Assembly (NCBI GenBank): GCA_020047915.1
Contig: JAIFND010000021.1
Location: 1-48,633, forward strand
Source of the DNA: a bacterium
GTDB taxonomy: Bacteria; Planctomycetota; UBA11346
Length of the DNA stretch: 48,633 nucleotides
Reading direction: 5' to 3'
Shown: one piece after another, positions 7,650-14,460 of the stretch
Layout: each line of letters starts with the position of its first letter
Position numbering within the stretch: position 1 is the stretch's first letter
Position numbers and translations under genes: made by a program
Notes under the pieces: model-generated
What the model was told of the DNA's origin: nothing
What the model saw: only the letters and a program-made list of their open reading frames with translations
The model's database searches: none

Positions 7650-8887
7650 TACCGCTCGCTGGCGTCAGCGTCCTGGTGTGGGGATTGGGTCGCCATGGCG
7701 GCGGCCTGGCCGCCGCCCGGATGTGTCGGGCCGAAGGCGCCCGGGTGACCATCCTCGACGCCAAACCGGCGGAACAGTGCGGCGTGGATGGCGCCAGCGC
7801 CCAGCACGAAGGCTTCACCTGCCTGGTCGGCGACGCCACCCATCCGGCCTTCGGCCAAGCTGATCTCGTCGTTCCTTCGCCCGCCATTCCACCGCGCGCT
7901 TGGCCGGCGCAGCATCCACCGATCGCCAGCCCCGAAGCCCTCGCCCTCGCCCGGCATCGCGGCCGCCGCATCGGCGTGACCGGGACGAAGGGAAAAAGCA
8001 CCACGGCGATGCTCGCCGGGGCGCTGCTCGGCTGGAAGGTCGCCGGCAACTCGTGGCGCCCGCTGTGCGAAGCCGTGATGGAGGATCCCCAGGCCGACCT
8101 GGTGTGCGAACTGTCCAGCTTCCAGTTGTGGTATCTGCGAGAAGCCGCGCCCCGCTTCGACGCCGCCATCCTCACCCTGCTGACCAGCGATCACCTCGAC
8201 TGGCATCCCGACCTGGCGCACTACCACGCCGCCAAGCTTGACCTGTTACGCTGGGCCACGGTTGTCGCCTGCGCCCCACAGGCCGCCGACCTGCTGCCGC
8301 ACGGGCTGCACCTGCTGCCGCCGGCCCACGAACCGGCGGCATCGGATCTGCTGGTCCCCGGACCGCACAACCGCGCCAACGCCGCCCTCGCCCTGGCCGT
8401 GGCGCAGTACCTTGGCGTCGATCACCCCGCCCTTGCCGAACGCCTGCGTCGGGCTGAACCGCTGCCGCACCGTTTGCGTACGGTGCATCAGCGATCCGGC
8501 CTCACCTTTGTCGATGATTCGATTGCGACCATGCCCGATGCCGCGATGGCGGCCCTCACCTCGTTCGACGGCCCGCTCGCCATCATCCTCGGCGGCAGTG
8601 ACAAAGGTGCCGATTTCAGCAACCTGGCCGAGGCCGTGGCCGCCCGTGGCGCCCGGCCGGTACTGATCGGCCAGATGGCGCCGCGCCTCCAGGCCGCCCT
8701 CCTCCGGCACGGGGTCACGCCCCATCTGGCCGCAAACATGGAAGCGGCGGTGCGTCTCGCCGCCAACAGCCTGCCCGGCCACGGTACCGTCCTGCTGTCG
8801 CCCGCCTGCGCCTCATTTGACATGTTTCGCGGCTTCGACCACCGTGGCGATGTCTTCGCTACCGCTGCCCGCTCCCTGTTCCCATAG
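7646..8887 (+). CDS. murD: UDP-N-acetylmuramoyl-L-alanine--D-glutamate ligase (MurD)
   Basis: This Mur ligase adds D-glutamate to UDP-MurNAc-L-Ala in the cytoplasm during peptidoglycan synthesis. A TTG start at 7646 overlapping the upstream stop (TTGA) gives 413 residues. It begins with a Rossmann-type GLGRHGGGLAAAR segment, then the ATP loop GTKGKSTT (113-120), ELSSFQLWYL (about 155-164), the HNRANAALA segment of the central domain, and the C-terminal VDDSIATMPDA with LGGSDKGADF. The length is slightly below the usual 430-450. No ATG fits: the next upstream in-frame methionine lies far inside the corA-like gene. It stands apart from any cell-wall cluster; neighbours are a metal transporter and nadB. 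Its presence means the organism makes peptidoglycan. Confidence 0.92.
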   Translation: MIPLAGVSVLVWGLGRHGGGLAAARMCRAEGARVTILDAKPAEQCGVDGASAQHEGFTCLVGDATHPAFGQADLVVPSPAIPPRAWPAQHPPIASPEALALARHRGRRIGVTGTKGKSTTAMLAGALLGWKVAGNSWRPLCEAVMEDPQADLVCELSSFQLWYLREAAPRFDAAILTLLTSDHLDWHPDLAHYHAAKLDLLRWATVVACAPQAADLLPHGLHLLPPAHEPAASDLLVPGPHNRANAALALAVAQYLGVDHPALAERLRRAEPLPHRLRTVHQRSGLTFVDDSIATMPDAAMAALTSFDGPLAIILGGSDKGADFSNLAEAVAARGARPVLIGQMAPRLQAALLRHGVTPHLAANMEAAVRLAANSLPGHGTVLLSPACASFDMFRGFDHRGDVFATAARSLFP

Positions 8888-8901
8888 CCATCCCCGGCTT
8901 C

Positions 8902-10548
8902 ATGCCTATCCTGCCGGCCATGTTGCGCACCACCCTCGCCCGTGGACCGACCACGCCGCGCCATCTGGTCGGCTTCGATCCACGTCGGCGACCCGGCCTG
9001 GAGACCGAAGTGCTGGTCATTGGCGGCGGCATCGCCGGCCTGTCCGCAGCCTTGGCCGCCGCGCATGCGGGGCGTGAAGTCCTGCTGCTATGCAAAGGCG
9101 AATTGCAGATCAGCAACACGGCCTGGGCCCAGGGTGGCGTCGCCGCCGTCCTCTCGACGGTCGAGCGATCAGCCGAGGACGCAGTCGAGTTGCATGTCCG
9201 CGACACTCTCGCCGCCGGGGCTGGGCTGTGCCACGAACCGGCCGTACGCCGCATCATTGGCCAGGCCGAAGCGGGCATGGATTTCCTGCGCCAGGCCGGT
9301 TGCCGCTTCGATGCCGGGAACGATGGCCTGCCGCAACTGACCCGCGAAGGTGGTCACAGCGCGCGCCGCATCCTGCACGCGCATGGCGATGCCACCGGGG
9401 CCGAGATCGCCCGCGCCCTCGTCGCGGCCGTGCGCGCCGACCCGCGTGTGACCATCATCGAACAGGCCTTCGCCATCGACCTGCTCGATCGCGATGGCCG
9501 CATCGGTGGTGCGACCTACGGTCACCGCGACGAGGTGTACGCCGTGCGGGCCGGGGCCACCATCCTGGCCACCGGCGGCTGCGGAATGGCCTGGCGCGAG
9601 ACGACCAATCCCCCCCTCGCAACCGGCGACGGTCTGGCGATGGCCTACCGGGCCGGAGCCGTGCTCGCCGATCTGGAATTCATGCAATTCCATCCGACCA
9701 CCCTGTACGTGGCCGGAGCTGGACGCCTGCTTGTCACCGAAGCGATGCGCGGTGAGGGGGCCTTGCTGAAGAATGCTGACGGCGAGCGCTTCATGCCGCG
9801 CTACCATCCCGATGCCGAACTGGCACCGCGCGACGTCGTTACCCGCGCCATCGTCGCCGAGATCCGGCGTACCGGCTTCCCGCACGTCTGGCTGGATGCG
9901 ACCCACCTCGGCAGCAGCTTCCTGCGCGAACGTTTCCCGACCATCCACCTGGCCTGTTCGCGTTTCGGCATCGATATCGCCCAGGCCTGGATGCCGGTCC
10001 ATCCCAGCGCCCACTATCATTGCGGCGGCGTAGTGTCCGACGCTTCCGGACGCACCACGTTGTCCGGCCTCTACGCAGCAGGCGAGGTCGGCTGCACCGG
10101 CTTGCATGGAGCTAATCGCCTGGCCTCGAACAGCCTGCTGGAAGGTGTCGTGGTCGGCCTTGCTGCCGGTGCAGGCGCAGCATCCGACTGCCTACCTCCC
10201 CCCTTGCTGCGGGCCGAGCACCGTGCCCCGGTAGTCGAAAACCTCGACGTCGCCGACCTTGTCGGATCCCTGCGCTCACTGATGTGGCGCAGTGTCGGCA
10301 TCGAACGCAGCGCCCGTGATTTGGCGGTGGCGCGCCGCAGCATCGCCTTCTGGATGGGCCACCAGGCTGGCGGCTTCCTGCGCACCCCGGCCGGCTGGGA
10401 ACTGCAGAACCTGCTCCTGGTCAGTTCGCTGATCGCCCAGGCCTCCGAACAACGTACCGCTTCGGTCGGCACGCATACCCGCAGCGACAGCGTGGGTGAC
10501 GTCGCCGACCAGCATTTTGCACTGCAACGGGAAGGACTCACCCCATGA
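8902..10548 (+). CDS. nadB: L-aspartate oxidase (NadB)
   Basis: This FAD enzyme oxidises L-aspartate to iminoaspartate, the first step of de novo NAD synthesis. The 548-residue protein has the dinucleotide-binding GGGIAGLSAALAAA near the N-terminus, the flavin loop NTAWAQGGVAAVL, the active-site HSARRILHAHGDATG, the substrate-region EFMQFHPTTLY, and the late AGEVGCTGLHGANRLASNSL typical of the fumarate reductase/NadB superfamily. The second ATG at 8920 is an alternative start; the first 30 residues are not conserved-looking. nadA and nadC are not nearby. The stop overlaps the start of a Rieske protein by 4 bp. Confidence 0.93.
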   Translation: MPILPAMLRTTLARGPTTPRHLVGFDPRRRPGLETEVLVIGGGIAGLSAALAAAHAGREVLLLCKGELQISNTAWAQGGVAAVLSTVERSAEDAVELHVRDTLAAGAGLCHEPAVRRIIGQAEAGMDFLRQAGCRFDAGNDGLPQLTREGGHSARRILHAHGDATGAEIARALVAAVRADPRVTIIEQAFAIDLLDRDGRIGGATYGHRDEVYAVRAGATILATGGCGMAWRETTNPPLATGDGLAMAYRAGAVLADLEFMQFHPTTLYVAGAGRLLVTEAMRGEGALLKNADGERFMPRYHPDAELAPRDVVTRAIVAEIRRTGFPHVWLDATHLGSSFLRERFPTIHLACSRFGIDIAQAWMPVHPSAHYHCGGVVSDASGRTTLSGLYAAGEVGCTGLHGANRLASNSLLEGVVVGLAAGAGAASDCLPPPLLRAEHRAPVVENLDVADLVGSLRSLMWRSVGIERSARDLAVARRSIAFWMGHQAGGFLRTPAGWELQNLLLVSSLIAQASEQRTASVGTHTRSDSVGDVADQHFALQREGLTP

Positions 10549-10865
10549 GCGATGATCTGCGCTGGAGCCAGGTCGGCCTGCCCGAGGAGTGGAAGGACGG
10601 GCAAGGACGCGTGGTAAACATCGGCGCCCGCCGGATCGCGGTGTTCCGTACCGGAGACCGATTCCGTGCTCTCAAGGACGCCTGTCCGCATGCCGGGGTG
10701 TCCCTGGCCTCGGGCTACTTGCAGGACGACTGCATCGTCTGCCCAGCCCACGCCTGGGCGTTCAGTCTCGACGACGGGCACTGCACCATGGGCCCCTCAG
10801 GGGCGCAGGCCGCCTGCTACCAGGTACGCATCCAGGACGGCAAGGTCGAGGTTGGCGTCCCCTAG
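10545..10865 (+). CDS. Rieske [2Fe-2S] ferredoxin-like protein (NirD type)
   Basis: This 106-residue single-domain protein has both Rieske cluster motifs: CPHAG (residues 47-51, Cys and His ligands) and CPAHAW (about 67-72). The spacing and lack of a membrane anchor fit the NirD/small ferredoxin group, which passes electrons to oxygenases or forms the small subunit of nitrite reductase. No nirB or oxygenase is adjacent. Its ATG overlaps the nadB stop (ATGA), so it is translationally coupled to L-aspartate oxidase; a role as electron acceptor or partner of NadB is a guess from this arrangement. Confidence 0.85.
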   Translation: MSDDLRWSQVGLPEEWKDGQGRVVNIGARRIAVFRTGDRFRALKDACPHAGVSLASGYLQDDCIVCPAHAWAFSLDDGHCTMGPSGAQAACYQVRIQDGKVEVGVP

Positions 10866-10914
10866 ACAGCCACTTGCCCTGAACCGGGTGGAGCATACAA
10901 GGCCCACCCCGGAG

Positions 10915-10989
10915 GCCCGAGTAGCTCAGCGGTAGAGCAGCGCATTCGTAATGCGAAGGTCGTAGGTTCAATTCCTATCTTGGGCACCA
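10915..10989 (+). tRNA. tRNA-Thr (anticodon CGT), CCA encoded
   Basis: A full cloverleaf can be drawn: acceptor GCCCGAG (10915-10921) pairs with CTTGGGC (10979-10985, one G-U), D stem GCTC/GAGC, anticodon loop TTCGTAA with CGT, T arm GTAGG-TTCAATT-CCTAT, discriminator A10986 and CCA at 10987-10989. The anticodon arm GCGCATTCGTAATGCG matches bacterial tRNA-Thr(CGU). A hairpin terminator follows 5 bp later. Confidence 0.95.
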
Positions 10990-11335
10990 GCAGCAAACCC
11001 CGGCCACAGCGCCGGGGTTTACTGTTGGCGCCCAACACAGGAATCCCGCTACCTCCGACCGCCGGGACGGCGGTCGGTACGCTCGGCCGAACGCCACGCA
11101 GGTGGCGTTCTACCGCCACAGGCGGTACCTCGCTTCGGTTCAATTCCCATCTTGGGCATCAACGAATAACCCCGGCCACAGCGCCGGGGTTTACTGTTGG
11201 CGCCCAAGACAGGATTCCCGCTACCTCCGACCGCCGGGCGGCGGTCGGTACTCTCGGCCGAACGCCACGCAGGTGGCGTTCTACCGCCTACGGCGGTACC
11301 TCGCTTCGGTTCAATTCCTATCTTGGGCACCAGCA
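10965..11335 (+). repeat. 172-bp tandem repeat containing the tRNA-Thr 3' end and four hairpins
   Basis: The tRNA 3' tail GGTTCAATTCCTATCTTGGG recurs at 11137 (two changes) and 11308 (identical, with CCA), spaced 172 and 171 bp. Each complete unit carries, in order, the tRNA tail, the terminator hairpin, and three more perfect hairpins: CCGACCGCC/GGCGGTCGG (11055-11077 in unit 1), GAACGCCAC/GTGGCGTTC (11089-11110) and TACCGCC/GGCGGTA (11111-11127). Between units the loops differ while the stems are kept (for example loop ACA versus TAC in the last hairpin). The third copy is cut short after CCA and skips to the AGGAATCCCGCTA part of the unit. No integrase or ORF is present. 10990-11396 holds nothing else that I can see. 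Confidence 0.9.
10995..11020 (+). terminator. Rho-independent-like terminator of tRNA-Thr
   Basis: AAACCCCGGC (10995-11004) and GCCGGGGTTT (11011-11020) form a perfect 10-bp stem with a 6-base loop; the 3' arm ends in TTT. A second, nearly identical copy sits at 11168-11192 inside the second repeat unit. Confidence 0.75.
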
Positions 11336-11396
11336 TAGGAATCCCGCTAGTCGCAGGATTCGACCCGTCTGGGGAAACTCCGCGAGATCTACGAGA

Positions 11397-11636
11397 TCAG
11401 GTGACCCGACGGTCCAGCCGGCGCTCCTCCTGGAGCCGTCGTTCTGTATCGAGCCAGTTCCTGAGTTCATGTCCGGGAACCGATCCCTGATCGACATAGC
11501 GGAAGTAGGCTCCGACGATCTGGGCATCCGAGGTCGGTTCGTATTCGGATGTGCCATGCTGGCAGGAACCGGCTGGCAGATCATCGTGAAATCCAGAGGG
11601 TGTGTTGTCCATATGTGCATCGTAACACAGTTCCAT
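11397..11636 (-). CDS. Small DUF2934-like protein
   Basis: This 79-residue acidic/basic soluble protein has a C-terminal half AYFRYVDQGSVPG followed by HELRNWLDTERRL, which resembles the DUF2934 pattern (A-Y-x-x-y...G...G-x-x-l-x-x-W-l-x-x-E). That family is small, helical and of unknown function. The first ATG is 11636; an alternative ATG at 11612 removes eight residues, and neither has a clear ribosome site. The gene is divergent from the MamK-like operon, and copies of the GGGG-type palindrome lie just upstream of it. Confidence 0.55.
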   Translation of the reverse strand: MELCYDAHMDNTPSGFHDDLPAGSCQHGTSEYEPTSDAQIVGAYFRYVDQGSVPGHELRNWLDTERRLQEERRLDRRVT

Positions 11637-11647
11637 TCACTGCATTC

Positions 11648-11718
11648 GGGGTAATTCTCTGATGGGGCGTTACCAGGACGGATGGAGAGATTCCCCAACG
11701 GTAGGGTGATCACCCCAT
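11648..11718. promoter_or_regulatory. Cluster of GGGGTGATNACCCC-type sites upstream of the MamK-like operon
   Basis: Four related elements lie in 70 bp: GGGGTAATTCTC (11648-11659), ATGGGGCGTTACC (11662-11674), GATTCCCC (11689-11696, reverse) and the palindrome GGGTGATCACCCC (11704-11716), the last ending 71 bp before the MamK-like ATG. The first and third elements are themselves an imperfect inverted pair. The same sequence type recurs before other polysaccharide and signalling units in the window, which argues for a shared regulator. Confidence 0.5.
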
Positions 11719-11787
11719 CGCCTTGCGCCTGATAAAACGGTACAGCGTGTTCCAACGGTATCTCACGCAAGAACTGAGGGGAAACCC

Positions 11788-12840
11788 ATGTCCGACCTCG
11801 TCTTTATCGGCATCGACCTCGGCACCAGCCGCACGTCGATAGCAACCTCCACCGGTCAACGCGAGACGATCTGGTCGTACGTCGGCTATCCCCGTGATCA
11901 CGTAGCGAAGAAACACTTCGGCGGCCGCGACATCATCTACGGCAAGGAGGCCCTCGATGGCCGCCTGTCCCTTGAGCTCTGCCGTCCCATGGCCGGATCA
12001 TCCGTTAAACGTCGCGGGGCCCAGGACGATGCCAGACGCAAGAAGGCTATCAAAGACCTCCTTCATCATGTCATCCAGATCGCGAGAATACCCCATGGTT
12101 CCACCATTTACGGCATGATCGGGGCACCCGCCGAGGCGTCGATGGAGGGCCGGGCGACCATCCTTGAGGCGGTGGACGAGTGCATCGATTCGGTGATCAT
12201 CTGCTCGGAACCCTATGCGGTGGCCTACGGTCTCGACTTCATCGATGACACCCTGGTCATTGATTGCGGGGCCGGCACCACCGATCTGTGCCGGTTGCAT
12301 GGTACCATGCCCAAGGCCGAGGATCAGCGCACCCACGAGATCGCTGGCGATTCGATCGATCAGGAGCTGGCCCGCCTGGTGAGGGAAGCCTACCCCGAGG
12401 CGCAATTCTCGATCAATATGATCCGGGCCTTCAAGGAGAAATATTCCTCGGTCTCGAAACGCATGGATCCGGCCATCGTCAGCATGCCCGTGGCAGGGAG
12501 ACCGCAGCAATTCGACATCACCGAACTGGTGTTCAAAGCCTGCTACACCCTGGTTCCACCTACGGTCACGGCGCTGCAGGAGCTGATCGCCACGTACGAC
12601 CCCGAGTACCAGGAGAAGATGCGCTCGCATATCCTCCTCGGCGGTGGCGGTTCGGTGATCAGGGGGCTCGGTTTGGCCATTGAACAGGCCCTTGAGGAGT
12701 ATGGCGGTGGTCACGTGATCACAGTCGCGGAACCACAGCATGCCGGAGCCGATGGCGCCCTGAAGTTCGCCCTCGATATGCCAGCGGAATACTGGAATGA
12801 ATTCCGCTCCATCCGCAGTCTTGAGATGGCCGCGACGTAG
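11788..12840 (+). CDS. MamK-like bacterial actin
   Basis: This 350-residue protein has the actin ATPase fold: phosphate-1 loop GIDLGTSRT (8-16), phosphate-2 VIDCGAGTTDL (157-167) and adenosine loop LGGGGSVIRGL (284-294). It is closer to MamK than to MreB or ParM in features I can recall: YVGYPRDH after the first loop, SEPYAVAYGLD (140-150, with the expected catalytic Glu141), a GT-x-P-x-x-EDQ segment (172-180), and the ending MPAEYW (331-336). MamK filaments position magnetosomes, but no mam gene is present here. Downstream, 36 bp away on the same strand, is the gene for the enzyme that starts exopolysaccharide synthesis. AGGGG lies 8 bp before the ATG. An orphan MamK-like filament with a role in polysaccharide assembly or positioning is inferred from context. 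Confidence 0.85.
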   Translation: MSDLVFIGIDLGTSRTSIATSTGQRETIWSYVGYPRDHVAKKHFGGRDIIYGKEALDGRLSLELCRPMAGSSVKRRGAQDDARRKKAIKDLLHHVIQIARIPHGSTIYGMIGAPAEASMEGRATILEAVDECIDSVIICSEPYAVAYGLDFIDDTLVIDCGAGTTDLCRLHGTMPKAEDQRTHEIAGDSIDQELARLVREAYPEAQFSINMIRAFKEKYSSVSKRMDPAIVSMPVAGRPQQFDITELVFKACYTLVPPTVTALQELIATYDPEYQEKMRSHILLGGGGSVIRGLGLAIEQALEEYGGGHVITVAEPQHAGADGALKFALDMPAEYWNEFRSIRSLEMAAT

Positions 12841-12876
12841 GCGTCTGCGGATCCCCTGAACCTCAGTCCTTCCTGC

Positions 12877-14460
12877 ATGCATTCCTGCTCGCTCGCCATT
12901 GTCCGGCCGGTCGACCGGCTGCGTCTCATGCTGACGGTTGCCGATCCTCTTGTGGTGGCAGGCGCCCTGCTGCTGTGCGGAACCATCGGTGCTGGACCTG
13001 ATGCCGGCATTATCCCCGGACTCGCCCTCGCCATGCTGCCGACCGCAGCCCTGATCTTCCCACTCTGCGGCGCCTATGGTTCGTCGGTGTTGCGCGGCCC
13101 CCTGCGTTCCTGCCTGCAGGCGCTGTGGGCACTGGCGGTGGTGGCCGTGCTGATTTCCCTGGCCATGGCCCTGCTCGCCTCGACAGCCAGTTCCTATGAG
13201 GCGCTATTCACCATCTGGCCGGCCATCGCAGCGATCGGACTGTGCCTGATACGTCTCTTAGCATTCACCGGACAGCACCTGCGCCATCGGCATGGCGGAC
13301 TGTTGCAGCGGGTCCTGCTGGTCGGACCGACCGATCGCTGCGAATCGTTCTCGCGCCATCTCACCAGCAATCCCAGCCTTGGCATGCAGGTGGTCGGCCT
13401 GTGCAGCGACGATCTCATTCTCGAACCTGGCCATCTGCCGGTCGCACCGTTGGATGAATGCGCCGGACTGGCAGAGCGTCTGGGCGTACAACGCATTTTC
13501 ATCTGCAGCGGCCTGGACGACCGTGGTCTGGTGGTGCAGGTGCTGCGCTGGACCCTGCATCTCGCCATCCCCGTGCATCTCGCTCCGGATCTGTCGGACC
13601 TGCCGGTGTTCTGCCTGAGGGCAGGCGAACTCGCGGGACGACCGGTCCTCAACCTCAGCGACAGTCCTCTGTCCGATGGCGCCCTGGCTGTCAAATGGAT
13701 CGAAGACAAGGCGCTAGGCTCGCTGTTCCTGCTCCTCGCCACGCCGGTCATGCTTGGCGTGGCCGTGGCGATCAAGGTGGTCAGCCCTGGGCCGGTGCTG
13801 TTCTCCCAACCCCGTCATGGACTCGGCGGCCGCCAGTTCCATGTGCTGAAGTTCCGTACGATGCACCATGGAGTCCCTCGCCCGCCGGTGCCGCCCAGGC
13901 CGGCGGCCAGGCTGGATACGGCCGACGTGAAGGCCCAGCCCCAGGCCTCCGGGGCTGACGATGGCATGCATCCTCAAGACCCGTCCCTCGTTACCGGCAG
14001 CAGTCCACTCGGCAGACGCGGTGCGATCGCCGTGTCCTCCCCTCCCTGGCCGAGCCAGGTCGGCGATCTCTCCCCCGACCATTTCGTGCAAGCGACCACC
14101 GATGATCCGCGCATCTTCCCGCTCGGACGTTTCCTCCGCCGAACCTCGCTCGATGAATTGCCTCAGTTCCTCAATGTCCTGTTCGGCGACATGTCGATCG
14201 TCGGACCGCGGCCACACGCTGTACGGCACAACCAGCAGTACATCGTCGAGATATCGGACCTCATGCGGCGGCACCTGGTGAAACCGGGCATCACTGGCCT
14301 GGCCCAGATCAGCGGTGCCCGTGGCGAGACCCGCTCGGTCCACGAGATGCGCGCGCGCATCGGCTACGATCTGAACTATATCCGCAGCTGGTCGCTGCTG
14401 CTCGATCTCCGCATCATTTCGATGACGATTCTCTGCGGCTTCGTCAACCGCCAGCCATGA
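12877..14460 (+). CDS. Polyprenyl glycosylphosphotransferase (WcaJ/WbaP type) with ~60-residue insertion
   Basis: This integral membrane enzyme transfers a sugar-1-phosphate to undecaprenyl phosphate, starting the exopolysaccharide repeat. Of 527 residues, four transmembrane helices occupy about 20-130, a nucleotide-binding-like domain about 143-245, a further helix about 280-300, and the catalytic domain the rest. Conserved blocks are VLKFRTM (323-329), DDPRIFPLGRFLRRTSLDEL (409-428), LPQFLNVLFGDMSIVGPRPH (428-447) and KPGITGLAQISGARGE. Between FRTM and QATTDDPR about 70 residues (331-402), rich in Pro, Ala, Gly and Ser, replace the usual 10-15. The gene follows the MamK-like gene and overlaps the next glycosyltransferase by 4 bp. 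Confidence 0.9.
   Translation: MHSCSLAIVRPVDRLRLMLTVADPLVVAGALLLCGTIGAGPDAGIIPGLALAMLPTAALIFPLCGAYGSSVLRGPLRSCLQALWALAVVAVLISLAMALLASTASSYEALFTIWPAIAAIGLCLIRLLAFTGQHLRHRHGGLLQRVLLVGPTDRCESFSRHLTSNPSLGMQVVGLCSDDLILEPGHLPVAPLDECAGLAERLGVQRIFICSGLDDRGLVVQVLRWTLHLAIPVHLAPDLSDLPVFCLRAGELAGRPVLNLSDSPLSDGALAVKWIEDKALGSLFLLLATPVMLGVAVAIKVVSPGPVLFSQPRHGLGGRQFHVLKFRTMHHGVPRPPVPPRPAARLDTADVKAQPQASGADDGMHPQDPSLVTGSSPLGRRGAIAVSSPPWPSQVGDLSPDHFVQATTDDPRIFPLGRFLRRTSLDELPQFLNVLFGDMSIVGPRPHAVRHNQQYIVEISDLMRRHLVKPGITGLAQISGARGETRSVHEMRARIGYDLNYIRSWSLLLDLRIISMTILCGFVNRQP

Noticed and set aside
10965-11335. CRISPR array
   Set aside because: Only two to three units of 172 bp with conserved content throughout; there are no short repeats with unique spacers and no cas genes.
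11788-12840. Magnetosome gene island
   Set aside because: The actin is MamK-like, but no mamA, mamB, mamE, mamI, mamM, mamO or mamQ homologue is present in the window; neighbours are exopolysaccharide genes.
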